From Microbacterium candidum (GTDB taxonomy: Bacteria; Actinomycetota; Actinomycetes; Actinomycetales; Microbacteriaceae), in assembly GCF_030315975.1 (NCBI RefSeq), contig NZ_JASXSZ010000002.1, forward strand, positions 581,012-645,011: DNA of 64,000 nt. Direction: 5' to 3'. Under the pieces are notes generated by a model, which saw only the letters and a list, made by a program, of their open reading frames with translations, made no database searches and was not told the DNA's origin. Both the position numbers and the translations under genes were made by a program. This document shows positions 1-11,094 of this stretch, in pieces (position 1 is the first letter of the stretch; the number at the start of each line of letters is the position of its first letter).

Positions 1-852
1 GCGGAAGACCTTGATGAAGCTGAACAGGTAGTCCCAGCGGCCGGCGTTGAGGCCCGACGCGTGGTCGCGCAGCTCGTAGAGGATCTCCTCCATCTCGTAC
101 GCCGCGGTGATCGTCTCGATGAGGACGGTCGCACGGATCGTGCCGTAGGGGATGCCGAGGGCTTCCTGCGCGTACGTGAAGACGTCGTTCCACAGTCGCG
201 CCTCGCGGTGGCTCTCCATCTTGGGCAGGTAGTAGTACGGGCCCGCGCCGTTCTCGATGAGGAGCTTCGCGACGTGGAAGAAGTGCAGGCCGAAGTCGAC
301 GAGGGCGCCGACCGCGATCTCGCCGTCGACGAGCACGTGGTTCTCGGGCAGGTGCCAGCCGCGCGGGCGGGCGACGACGGTCGGGCGCTCGACGTCGGTG
401 CGCAGGGCGTATTGCTTGCCCTGCGGGGACGTGTAGGCGAGCGTGCCGCGCGCGGCGTCGCGCAGGATGCGGATGCTGCCGACCTGGTTCTCCCACGTCG
501 GGCTCGTCGCGTCCTCGAGGTCCGCGAGCCACACCTTCGCGCCGGAGTTCAGCGCGTTGATCGCCATCTTCGGGTCGGCGGCGGGGCCGGTGATCTCGAC
601 GCGACGGTCGATCAGGGCGGCGGGCGCCGGTGCGACCTGCCACTCGCCCTCGCGGACGTCGCGGGTCTCCTCGAGGAAGTCGAGGGTGCCGGTCTCGGCG
701 ACCTGCGCGCGCTTCACCTTGCGGGCGGCGAGCAGCTCGTCGCGGCGACCGGCGAAGCGGCGGTGGAGCTCCTCGACGAACGCGAGCGCCTCCGGGGTGA
801 GGATCTCATCGGCGCCTTCGACCTGGGCCGGCCGGGTGATCTCGATGGTCAT
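1..852 (-). CDS. aceB: Malate synthase A (3' end beyond window)
   Basis: Condenses glyoxylate with acetyl-CoA to malate in the cytoplasm. The first 284 codons are visible; the rest lies left of base 1. The translation carries the malate synthase A signatures [26 protein letters not shown] and [17 protein letters not shown]. The gene starts 14 bases after the malic enzyme stop codon and is almost certainly co-transcribed with it from the promoter near 2340. Malate synthase and malic enzyme together convert glyoxylate through malate to pyruvate. Next to xanthine dehydrogenase and guanine deaminase, the likely glyoxylate source is purine/allantoin breakdown rather than isocitrate lyase, which is not in the window; that is inference. 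Confidence 0.95.
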   Translation of the reverse strand, partial: MTIEITRPAQVEGADEILTPEALAFVEELHRRFAGRRDELLAARKVKRAQVAETGTLDFLEETRDVREGEWQVAPAPAALIDRRVEITGPAADPKMAINALNSGAKVWLADLEDATSPTWENQVGSIRILRDAARGTLAYTSPQGKQYALRTDVERPTVVARPRGWHLPENHVLVDGEIAVGALVDFGLHFFHVAKLLIENGAGPYYYLPKMESHREARLWNDVFTYAQEALGIPYGTIRATVLIETITAAYEMEEILYELRDHASGLNAGRWDYLFSFIKVFR

Positions 853-865
853 GGGGTGCGGCTCC

Positions 866-2272
866 TTAAGCTGCGGTTGCGGAGGGGATGGATGCCGAGG
901 CCGTCCGACGGACGGCTTCGGCGACAGCGGGAGCGACGCTCTGGTCGAAGGCGCTGGGGATGATGTACTGCGCGTGCAGCTCGTCGGCGGTGACGCACGA
1001 GGCGATGGCCTGGGCTGCCGCGACGAGCATGTCGGTGGTGATGTCCGATGCGCGGGCGTCCAGAAGCCCCCGGAACAGACCCGGGAACGCCAGGACGTTG
1101 TTGATCTGGTTCGGGAAGTCGCTGCGGCCCGTGGCGACGATCGTCGCGTACTTCGCGGCGACCTTCGGGTCGACCTCGGGGTCGGGGTTCGCCATCGCGA
1201 AGACGATCGCGCCCGGAGCCATCGTCTTCAGCTCCTCCTCGCCGAAGAGGTTCGGAGCGCTCACGCCGATGAAGACGTCGGCGCCGACGAGCGCGTCGGC
1301 GAGCGAACCGGTCCGGCCGCCCTGGTTGGTGTTCTGGGCGATCCACAGGCGGTGCGGGTCGGTGTACTCGTCGTCGATGTGGATGATGCCGGCGCGGCCG
1401 GCCGCGACGATGTGCTGCGCGCCCTGCGCCTGCAGCAGCTGGATGATCGCGTTGCCCGCGGCGCCCACGCCGGAGATGACGATGTTGACGTCCTCGATCT
1501 TCTTCTCGACGAGCTTGAGCGCGTTGACGAGGGCGGCGAGGGTCACGATGGCGGTGCCGTGCTGGTCGTCGTGGAAGACCGGGATGTCGAGCTCCTCGCG
1601 GAGGCGGCGCTCGATCTCGAAGCAGCGGGGAGCCGCGATGTCCTCGAGGTTGATGCCGCCGTACACCGGCGCGATCGCCTTGACGATGGAGATGATCTCC
1701 TCCGTGTCCTGCGTGTCGAGGGCGACCGGCCAGGCGTCGACGCCGGCGAACTGCTTGAACAGGACGGCCTTGCCCTCCATGACGGGGAGGGATGCCGCGG
1801 CCCCGATGTTGCCGAGACCGAGAACGGCGGAGCCGTCGGTGACGACCGCCACCGTGTTGCCCTTGACGGTGTAGCGGTTGACGTTCTCGGGGTTCGCCGC
1901 GATGTCGAGGCACACACGCGCGACGCCCGGCGTGTAGGCGCGGGACAGGTCGTCACGGTCGAGCAGAGGAGCGGTGGGGTCGACGGTGAGCTTGCCGCCC
2001 TCGTGCAGCGCGAAGGTGCGGTCGACGGACTCGATGACGGTGACGCCCGGGATCGCGGCGATCGCGGCGGCGACCTCGTCGGCGTGGCCCGTGCCGGACG
2101 TGTAGACGTTGAGGTCGATGACGAGCGTCTCATGGCCGGAGTCGTCGACGTCGAGACCGTGGACGAGGGCGCCCGCCTCCGTGATCGCCGTCACGATCTC
2201 CTTGGTCGCGGTGCCGCGCACGGGCGCCTGGGCTCGCAGCTGGATGGAGTATCCGGGACTCGGGTTCGCCAT
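866..2272 (-). CDS. NAD(P)-dependent malic enzyme with N-terminal ACT-like domain
   Basis: Oxidative decarboxylation of malate to pyruvate. The protein is 468 residues. Residues 1 to about 80 look like an ACT-type regulatory domain, followed by the malic N-domain ([19 protein letters not shown]) and a Rossmann NAD-binding domain with [11 protein letters not shown]. This length and layout match the bacterial malic enzymes that carry an ACT domain. It is the first gene of a two-gene minus-strand operon with aceB. Its promoter, TTGCGT-N17-TAATAT read on the minus strand, is covered by two putative IclR-type operators. The cofactor preference cannot be read from the sequence. Confidence 0.94.
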   Translation of the reverse strand: MANPSPGYSIQLRAQAPVRGTATKEIVTAITEAGALVHGLDVDDSGHETLVIDLNVYTSGTGHADEVAAAIAAIPGVTVIESVDRTFALHEGGKLTVDPTAPLLDRDDLSRAYTPGVARVCLDIAANPENVNRYTVKGNTVAVVTDGSAVLGLGNIGAAASLPVMEGKAVLFKQFAGVDAWPVALDTQDTEEIISIVKAIAPVYGGINLEDIAAPRCFEIERRLREELDIPVFHDDQHGTAIVTLAALVNALKLVEKKIEDVNIVISGVGAAGNAIIQLLQAQGAQHIVAAGRAGIIHIDDEYTDPHRLWIAQNTNQGGRTGSLADALVGADVFIGVSAPNLFGEEELKTMAPGAIVFAMANPDPEVDPKVAAKYATIVATGRSDFPNQINNVLAFPGLFRGLLDARASDITTDMLVAAAQAIASCVTADELHAQYIIPSAFDQSVAPAVAEAVRRTASASIPSATAA

Positions 2273-2322
2273 TGATCGTCCTCTCGGGAGTGCACCCGAC
2301 GTCGGATGCAGCCATGTGTTTC

Positions 2323-2364
2323 TTTCGCTATACGGATATTATCGTCTGCGATACGGAAACGCAA
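2323..2364 (-). promoter_or_regulatory. Malic enzyme/aceB promoter with tandem TTCCG-N5-CGGAA-type operators
   Basis: On the minus strand a -35 box TTGCGT (2359-2364) and a -10 box TAATAT (2336-2341) are separated by exactly 17 bases. Two 15-bp dyads sit on it: GTCTG-CGATA-CGGAA at 2344-2358 fills the spacer, and TTTCG-CTATA-CGGAT at 2323-2337 covers the -10 box and start site. Their centres are 21 bp apart, the same as at the xdh promoter. Binding here should repress. The adjacent IclR protein is the obvious candidate, but that is inference. Confidence 0.6.
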
Positions 2365-2426
2365 TGGTGTACCAGAATCGACTTCAGGCGCTCCTCCCGT
2401 GAGGTAGTGTGGCACGGCAGTATAGT

Positions 2427-2441
2427 TTCCACCATGCGGAT
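2427..2441 (+). promoter_or_regulatory. Putative autoregulatory operator of the IclR gene
   Basis: The dyad TTCCA-CCATG-CGGAT lies directly after a -10-like TATAGT at 2421-2426, where it would cover the transcription start of the downstream regulator gene. It matches the half-sites seen at the malic enzyme and xdh promoters at 8 of 10 positions. No good partner is seen 21 bp away, so this is a single site. Confidence 0.4.
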
Positions 2442-2476
2442 AACTTTGCCCGCAGAACGATGAGGAAGGCCCCCAC

Positions 2477-3232
2477 ATGGCGGCAGCAGCAGCCGACGGC
2501 GTCAAGTCCGTCGCCCGCGTCTTCGACCTGCTCGAGCTGATCGCGGATGCCGGCGGCAGCGTGACGCTGAGCGAGCTGTCCACCGCTGCGGGGCTTCCGC
2601 TGCCCACCATCCATCGCTTGCTGCGCACGCTCGTCTCCCTCGGCTACGCGCGCCAGCTGCAGAATCGCCGCTATGCCCTCGGCCCGCGCCTCGTGCGTCT
2701 CGGCGAGGTCGCCAACCGCCAGTTCGGCCAGATCGCGATGCCGCAGCTGAAGGAGCTCGTCGAGCGCCTCGGCGAGACGGCGAACCTCGCCACGATCGAC
2801 GGCGACCGCGTCATCTACGTGTCGCAGGCTCCGTCGCCGCACGCGATGCGCATGTTCACCGAGGTCGGCCGCCGCGTCTACATGCACTCCTCCGGCGTCG
2901 GCAAGGCGATCCTCGCCCAGCTCGACGACGCCGAGGTGCGCGACATCATCGGCCGCACCGGGATGCCGCACGCGACCGAGAACACGATCGCCACCGTCGA
3001 CGGACTGCTCTCGGAGCTCGCCGACATCCGCCGCCGCGGCTACGCGATCGACGAGGGCGAGCAGGAGATCGGCGTCCGCTGCTACGCGATGGCGGTCCCG
3101 AACATGCCGGTGCCCACCGCCGTTTCGGTGTCCGGCCCGCGGGCGCGCGTCGACGACGCCTTCGGCGAGCGCGCCATCCCGGTGCTCACCGAGGTCACGA
3201 GCGAGATCTCCGCACTCGCCAACGCCGAGTAG
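2477..3232 (+). CDS. IclR-family transcriptional regulator, likely glyoxylate/purine-responsive
   Basis: A 251-residue regulator with an N-terminal winged helix-turn-helix (about residues 8-70) and an IclR effector-binding domain (about 85-247). Residues Asp192, Cys202, Ser217 and Ser219 resemble the Asp-x9-Cys and Ser-x-Ser pattern that binds glyoxylate in E. coli IclR and AllR, although the Cys-to-Ser spacing is two residues shorter here. The gene diverges from malic enzyme/malate synthase and precedes xdh, which suggests it represses both and responds to a purine-derived small acid. GAGGAAGG at 2462-2469 is a good ribosome binding site. IclR membership is certain; the effector is inferred. 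Confidence 0.93.
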   Translation: MAAAAADGVKSVARVFDLLELIADAGGSVTLSELSTAAGLPLPTIHRLLRTLVSLGYARQLQNRRYALGPRLVRLGEVANRQFGQIAMPQLKELVERLGETANLATIDGDRVIYVSQAPSPHAMRMFTEVGRRVYMHSSGVGKAILAQLDDAEVRDIIGRTGMPHATENTIATVDGLLSELADIRRRGYAIDEGEQEIGVRCYAMAVPNMPVPTAVSVSGPRARVDDAFGERAIPVLTEVTSEISALANAE

Positions 3233-3275
3233 CCCCGCACAGCATCCACCCCCGCAGCACCCACTCCCGGTCGTT

Positions 3276-3353
3276 CGGATGGCGAGAGATCGTACGGATG
3301 ACGAGAGATTCCGGGCGTTCCGGCTCGCCATCCGTGATTCCTCTCGCCATCCG
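3276..3353. repeat. Intergenic inverted repeat, family B, copy 1
   Basis: The left arm has two units of CGGATGGCGAGAGAT type (3276-3310). The right arm (3324-3353) is its approximate reverse complement, with CGCCATCCG twice. It can fold into a long hairpin about 40 bases after the IclR stop codon. A second, more degraded copy lies at 15439-15521. This looks like a REP-type dispersed element that may also end or slow transcription. Confidence 0.7.
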
Positions 3354-3365
3354 TGCGGCCGAGGG

Positions 3366-3430
3366 TTGACGACGCGCCCGGCATCCCATATTCTTTCCGT
3401 AGGTCAGAACTGACTTTCCGAATAACGGAA
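3366..3430 (+). promoter_or_regulatory. xdh-region promoter with two tandem IclR-type operators
   Basis: TTGACG (3366-3371) and TATTCT (3389-3394) are separated by exactly 17 bases, a strong housekeeping-sigma promoter. Immediately downstream are TTCCG-TAGGT-CAGAA (3395-3409) and the perfect dyad TTCCG-AATAA-CGGAA (3416-3430), centres 21 bp apart. Covering the region from the start site to about +30 should repress initiation. This is the best-formed operator pair in the window. Confidence 0.7.
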
Positions 3431-3452
3431 CTCGATGATGAGAGGAAGCGCC

Positions 3453-3620
3453 ATGACGCACGACGACGTTCGCGAAGCCGCATCCTCGACGCGTTCCTCG
3501 GTCTGGCAGTCCATCGCCATCGACCCCGACATCCACATCCCGGCGCGCCGCACGCGCGCCACGGACGGCGGTCGCACCCGCGCCTTCTCATGGCGCAACT
3601 GGTTCGCGCACGGCGCCTGA
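3453..3620 (+). CDS. Small basic protein or leader peptide upstream of xdh
   Basis: A 55-codon reading frame preceded by the ribosome binding site GAGAGGAAG at good spacing. It is the first frame after the operator-controlled promoter at 3366-3394. The product is rich in Arg, Thr and Ser and ends in the aromatic stretch WRNWFAHGA. No membrane segment, signal peptide or known domain is seen. It could be a real small protein of the xdh operon or a translated leader that affects the structured RNA downstream. The evidence is position plus ribosome binding site only. Confidence 0.4.
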   Translation: MTHDDVREAASSTRSSVWQSIAIDPDIHIPARRTRATDGGRTRAFSWRNWFAHGA

Positions 3621-3631
3621 GCCGCGCCCGA

Positions 3632-3815
3632 CGGAATCACCGAGATTCCGGGACCTCGGGCGCAGCCCGCGCGCGGCGTAGACTCGCCGCATCCGCGGGC
3701 GCCCACCGGCACCGGCCGGATGCGAGCGCATAGCGGCGCGAGGACTCGGGATCTCCCCCGAGGCACGTAGGAATCGTGCCGTGACGGCGAAGGACGCCGA
3801 CTGAGGAGATCGAGA
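3632..3815 (+). promoter_or_regulatory. Structured 5' leader of xdhA with anti-Shine-Dalgarno loop (candidate cis-regulatory RNA)
   Basis: Five perfect short hairpins are packed between the small frame and xdhA. They are CGGAATC/GATTCCG (3632-3650), GCGGCG/CGCCGC (3673-3690), CTCGGG/CCCGAG (3745-3762), GGCACG/CGTGCC (3762-3780) and CGGCG/CGCCG (3785-3799). The 6-base loop ATCTCC (3751-3756) is exactly complementary to GGAGAT (3805-3810), the xdhA ribosome binding region, so a pseudoknot could hide the start. I do not recognise a known riboswitch consensus. A TAGACT in the second hairpin could alternatively be an internal -10 box. Confidence 0.4.
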
Positions 3816-7663
<3,848 letters not shown>

Positions 7664-7668
7664 GCATC

Positions 7669-8487
7669 ATGGACTGGCTGGATGCCCTGCGGGCGCTGCG
7701 CGATGCGCGCACGCCCGCGGTCATCGTCACGCTGGCCATGGTGCGCGGCCACGCGCCGCGCAACGGCGGCGCCAAGATGGTCGTCTCGCCGGGAGCGATG
7801 TTCGGCACGATCGGCGGCGGGAACCTCGAGGCGACCGCCGCCGATCGCGCGCGCGCGATGCTCGCGGCGGGAACCGCGGAGCCCGAGCTGCTGACGCTGA
7901 AGCTCAGCGACAAAGCGACGACGGAGTACGGCGTGCAGTGCTGCGGAGGAGAGGTCACCATCATGCTCGAGCCCGTCCGCGTCGTGCCGACCGTGGCGAT
8001 CTTCGGCCTCGGTCACGTCGGCTTGGAGCTCGCCCGCATCCTCGCCCGCCACGAGCTCGACCTGCATCTGGTCGACTCCCGCGCGGAGATGGTGGATGCG
8101 GCGCGCCTGGCGCCCGCCGTCGGCGATGCCGTCGCCCGGGTCGAGGTGCATCACGCGCCCGTGCCCGAGTCGGTGCTCGCGAAGATCCCCACCGGCGCGC
8201 ACGTGCTCGTCATGACGCACGACCACGTGGAGGACCTCGCGATCGTCGACCAGTCGCTCCGCACGGAGGGCATCGGGTCGATCGGCCTCATCGGGTCGGC
8301 GTCGAAGTGGGCGCGCTTCCGCGCGAAGCTCACCGAGGCCGGCCACACGCCTGCCGAGCTCGAGCGCGTCACGACGCCGATCGGCATCCCGGAGGTCGCC
8401 GGGAAGCAGCCCGCGGTCATCGCCGTGAGCGTCGCGGCGCGCCTTCTGCAGTTGATCGAGGAGGCGGCCCCGGTCCCTTCCTCGTGA
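7669..8487 (+). CDS. xdhC: XdhC-type molybdenum cofactor insertion/maturation protein
   Basis: XdhC family members bind sulfurated molybdenum cofactor and deliver it to the large subunit of xanthine dehydrogenase. The 272-residue product has the family N-terminal block (GHAPRNGGAKMVV), the paired-cysteine motif GVQCCGGEV, a Rossmann segment IFGLGHVGLELARIL and the C-terminal SIGLIGSASK and PIGIPEVAGKQPAV blocks. The ATG at 7669 lies 5 bases after the xdhB stop; frames opening earlier overlap xdhB deeply and are rejected. It is the last gene of the xdh operon, followed by a strong terminator. Confidence 0.94.
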   Translation: MDWLDALRALRDARTPAVIVTLAMVRGHAPRNGGAKMVVSPGAMFGTIGGGNLEATAADRARAMLAAGTAEPELLTLKLSDKATTEYGVQCCGGEVTIMLEPVRVVPTVAIFGLGHVGLELARILARHELDLHLVDSRAEMVDAARLAPAVGDAVARVEVHHAPVPESVLAKIPTGAHVLVMTHDHVEDLAIVDQSLRTEGIGSIGLIGSASKWARFRAKLTEAGHTPAELERVTTPIGIPEVAGKQPAVIAVSVAARLLQLIEEAAPVPSS

Positions 8488-8499
8488 CCATTCGCGGAT

Positions 8500-8533
8500 A
8501 AGGCGGTCGAATTGCGATTCGACCGCCTTTTTT
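8500..8533 (+). terminator. Intrinsic terminator of the xdhABC operon
   Basis: A perfect 13-bp stem AAGGCGGTCGAAT / ATTCGACCGCCTT with the loop TGCG is followed by a run of T. It begins 13 bases after the xdhC stop codon and is the clearest terminator in the window. Confidence 0.9.
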
Positions 8534-8597
8534 GTGTGCCTGAAATTCGCCATCGCGCAATAGGCGCATGACTTCGCTCGGACATTTGCCCTTCACG

Positions 8598-8697
8598 GGT
8601 CGTTGAGCGAGGGAGGAACGACCGAGACGAAACGCAGCGAGTTGCATTCGGACATGAGGTCACTGCGTTTCGTCTCGCTTCGCTCGCTCAACGACCC
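8598..8697. repeat. Dispersed repeat, family A, as an inverted pair
   Basis: The left arm (8598-8636) begins GGTCGTTGAGCGAG and contains CCGAGACGAAACG. The right arm (8663-8697) carries the reverse complement, CGTTTCGTCTCGCTTCGCTC and then GCTCAACGACC. Two more copies lie at 19208-19240 and 19301-19337. All copies sit in gaps at gene 3' ends. Apart from this pair and its flanking terminators, nothing else is seen in 8534-8778. Confidence 0.75.
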
Positions 8698-8715
8698 ACA
8701 TCCTGAACTGCGGAA

Positions 8716-8758
8716 CGATAAGAATCGCCCCGACTCCCACACGGGGAGCCGGGGCGAT
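8716..8758 (-). terminator. Terminator of the guanine deaminase/permease operon
   Basis: The stem ATCGCCCCGACTCCC (8724-8738) pairs with GGGAGCCGGGGCGAT (8744-8758) with one mismatch. Read on the minus strand it is followed by the T-rich TTCTTATC. It ends transcription of the permease gene. Confidence 0.7.
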
Positions 8759-8778
8759 CCAGCGAAAGAGACAGCCGA

Positions 8779-10317
8779 TCAGTGCGGGAGCACCGCCTCA
8801 ATGGGTCCGCGCAGGAAGTACAGCGCGAATCCGGCCGATACGACCCACATGAGCCAGTGCACCTTGCGGGCCCGGCCGGAGAACGCGTTCACCAGCGACC
8901 AGGAGATGAAGCCGACGCCGATGCCGTTGGCGATCGAGTAGGTCAGCGGCATGACGACGATCGTGAGGAAGACCGGCAGTGCGACGGCGAACTTGTCGAA
9001 CTTGACCTCCTTGATCTGGGCCATCATCATCGCGCCGACGACCACGAGCGCGGCCGACCCGACCTCGATCGGCACGACGAGCGTCAGCGGCGTGAGGAAC
9101 ATCGACAGGAGGAACAGCACGCCCACGACGAGGGAGGCGAGCCCCGAACGAGCACCTTCGCCGATACCCGACGCGGAGTCGACGTAGACCGTGTTCGACG
9201 AGGTCGAGGTCATGCCTCCCGCGACGGCGCCGAAGCCCTCGACGACGAACGCGGAGCGCAGGCGCGGGAACGTGCCGTCCTTGTAGGCGAGGCCCGCGTT
9301 CTTCGCGAGGCCCGTCATCGTGCCCATCGCGTCGAAGAAGTTCGAGAACACGAGGGTGAAGACGAGCATCGTCGCCGACAGCACGCCGATCTGGCCGAAC
9401 GCACCGAACAGATCGAACTGGCCGACCAGGCCGAAGTTCGGCATCGTCACCCACTGCGTCGGCAGCTGCGGGATCGTCATGTGCCAGCCGTTCGGGTCCT
9501 TGAACGACGGACCGAGGTGCAGGAACGACTGGGCGACGATCGCGACGATCGTCGTGATGACGATGCCGATCAGGATGCCGCCCGGCACCTTCCGCGCGAC
9601 GAGCACGCCGATCAGGATCAGGCCCAGCACGAAGATGAGCGTCGGCACCGACGTCAGCGAGCCGCCCTCGCCGAGCTGGACCGGCGGTCCGCCCGGCGTG
9701 CGCGTCACGAAGCCGGAGTCGACGAACCCGATGAAGGCGATGAACAGGCCGATGCCGACCGTGATCGCGGCCTTCAGCGCCTGCGGCACCGCCTTGAAGA
9801 TCGCGGTCCGGATGCCGGTGGCACCGAAGATCACGATCAGGATGCCGTTGATCACGACGAGGCCCATCGCCTCCGGCCAGGTCACCTGCCCCACCACCGA
9901 GACGGCGAGGAAGGAGTTGATGCCGAGCCCGGCGGCGAGAGCGAACGGAAGGCGTGCGATGAGGCCGAAGAGGATCGTCATCACGCCGGCGGTGAGGCCG
10001 GTGGCGGCGGCGATCTCCGCGGGATTCAGCATGTTGCCCGCGATGTCCTTCGAGCCGCCGAGGATCAGCGGGTTCAGGATCACGATGTAGGCCATGGTGA
10101 CGAAGGTCACGATGCCGCCGCGGAACTCGCGGCCGAGCGTCGAGCCTCGGCGGGTGATCTCGAAGAAGCGGTCGAAGCCGTTCTTTGGTGCGGCGTCGAC
10201 CGTCGTCGTGGCGCCGGTGGGCAGCGGAGGAAGGTCGTCCTCCTGGCGGGAGAACAGCACCGCGGCGTCGTTCTCGGGGATTTCCGTGGACGAGGTGTCC
10301 GGGTTCTGTGAAGACAT
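8779..10317 (-). CDS. AzgA-type guanine/hypoxanthine permease
   Basis: A 512-residue integral membrane protein of the NCS2/AzgA group that takes up purine bases by proton symport. After a hydrophilic N-terminus of about 65 residues come about 12 or more hydrophobic segments. The family start block REFRGGIVTFVTMAYIVILNP and repeated Gly/Ala-rich helices are visible; SNTVYVDSASGIGEGARSG resembles the family motif before the later helices. It lies 12 bases downstream of the guanine deaminase gene in one operon, which supports guanine or hypoxanthine as substrate. Exact specificity is inferred. Confidence 0.9.
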   Translation of the reverse strand: MSSQNPDTSSTEIPENDAAVLFSRQEDDLPPLPTGATTTVDAAPKNGFDRFFEITRRGSTLGREFRGGIVTFVTMAYIVILNPLILGGSKDIAGNMLNPAEIAAATGLTAGVMTILFGLIARLPFALAAGLGINSFLAVSVVGQVTWPEAMGLVVINGILIVIFGATGIRTAIFKAVPQALKAAITVGIGLFIAFIGFVDSGFVTRTPGGPPVQLGEGGSLTSVPTLIFVLGLILIGVLVARKVPGGILIGIVITTIVAIVAQSFLHLGPSFKDPNGWHMTIPQLPTQWVTMPNFGLVGQFDLFGAFGQIGVLSATMLVFTLVFSNFFDAMGTMTGLAKNAGLAYKDGTFPRLRSAFVVEGFGAVAGGMTSTSSNTVYVDSASGIGEGARSGLASLVVGVLFLLSMFLTPLTLVVPIEVGSAALVVVGAMMMAQIKEVKFDKFAVALPVFLTIVVMPLTYSIANGIGVGFISWSLVNAFSGRARKVHWLMWVVSAGFALYFLRGPIEAVLPH

Positions 10318-10329
10318 CGTCGGCTCCGG

Positions 10330-10848
10330 TCAGTACTCGATGCGGGTGGAGTTCTCGCTCCAGGCGGTGAAGGGCGCGACGCGCTCCTCGGCCGGGAGAG
10401 GGATGTCCGAGACGGGCATCATCGACCGGTCTCCGCCTTCGAAGTAGCGGTAGAACGCCGCGTCATCGAAGCCGGCATCCGCTGCGTCGTCGCGATCGGC
10501 CGCGAAGTACACGCGGTCGAGGCGCGCCCACAGCGAGGTGGCCAGGCACATCGGGCACGGCTCGCAGCTCGTGTAGAGCGTCGCGCCGGACAGATCGAAT
10601 GTGCCGAGCCCCTGACAGGCGTTGCGGATGGCGGTGACCTCGGCATGCGCCGAGGGATCGAGGTTCGCCGTGACGCGGTTGACGCCCTCGAAGACGCGGC
10701 CGTCCGCCGAGACGACGATCGCGCCGAAGGGCCCGCCCGCATTGCGGACGTTGTCGACGGCTATCTGGACGGCTCTGGCGAGGTATTCGGCAGGGCCGGG
10801 TTGCGGTGCGGATTCAGGCACGGCGGAGCTGCTCATGACGTGATTCAT
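10330..10848 (-). CDS. guaD: Guanine deaminase, cytidine-deaminase fold
   Basis: Deaminates guanine to xanthine, the substrate of the xanthine dehydrogenase encoded next door. The 172-residue product has the zinc site His68-Ala-Glu70 and Pro-Cys98-Pro-Met-Cys101. GGPFGA near residues 38-43 and the aromatic C-terminal tail ending IEY resemble B. subtilis GuaD rather than tRNA adenosine deaminase TadA. AAGGAAG upstream of the ATG at 10848 is a suitable ribosome binding site; an in-frame ATG four codons later is the alternative start. It is the first gene of a minus-strand operon with the purine permease. Confidence 0.88.
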   Translation of the reverse strand: MNHVMSSSAVPESAPQPGPAEYLARAVQIAVDNVRNAGGPFGAIVVSADGRVFEGVNRVTANLDPSAHAEVTAIRNACQGLGTFDLSGATLYTSCEPCPMCLATSLWARLDRVYFAADRDDAADAGFDDAAFYRYFEGGDRSMMPVSDIPLPAEERVAPFTAWSENSTRIEY

Positions 10849-10888
10849 GACGAAAAGCTTCCTTGCTGTCGTCGCAGTGATACGGCTT

Positions 10889-10913
10889 ATCGGGTCGGAC
10901 CCGGATCGGGTCG
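10889..10913 (-). promoter_or_regulatory. Repeat-containing control region upstream of guaD
   Basis: The direct repeat ATCGGGTCG occurs at 10889-10897 and 10905-10913, 16 bp apart, and forms a near-palindrome CGGGTCGGACCCG with the bases between. It is about 40 to 65 bases before the guaD start codon. It does not match the TTCCG-N5-CGGAA operators at the other purine genes, so control of guaD may be separate. Confidence 0.35.
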
Positions 10914-11015
10914 TTCCACGAGATATACGTCGAACCGCTAGGGATGTGCTTCTTCACCGGGCATCGAGTGTGGATGCGGCGGCGTGACGAGCATAACAAC
11001 GAACCGTGCTTTCGT

Positions 11016-11087
11016 CTAGAGAATTCGGAATGCGACTTCCGCATTGCGGTATCCGTGTTTTGCATTCCGCATCTGCTGATCTACAGT
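11016..11087 (+). promoter_or_regulatory. Promoter and phased dyads of the molybdate regulator/mod operon
   Basis: The -35 TTTGCA (11059-11064) and -10 TACAGT (11082-11087) are 17 bases apart, and the ATG follows seven bases later, so the mRNA is probably leaderless. The strong dyad TTCCG-CATTG-CGGTA is at 11037-11051. In-phase weaker sites lie exactly 21 bp to each side: a right half CGGAA at 11026-11030 and TTTTG-CATTC-CGCAT at 11058-11072 over the -35 box. An 8-bp inverted repeat, CGGAATGC/GCATTCCG (11026-11033, 11062-11069), brackets the strong dyad. Confidence 0.55.
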
Positions 11088-11094
11088 CGCATCC

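Noticed and set aside
10849..11094. TTCCG-N5-CGGAA operator at the guanine deaminase promoter
   Set aside because: The nearest match (TTCCACGAG...GTCGAA around 10914-10934) has the wrong spacing, so guaD is not included in the proposed shared regulon.
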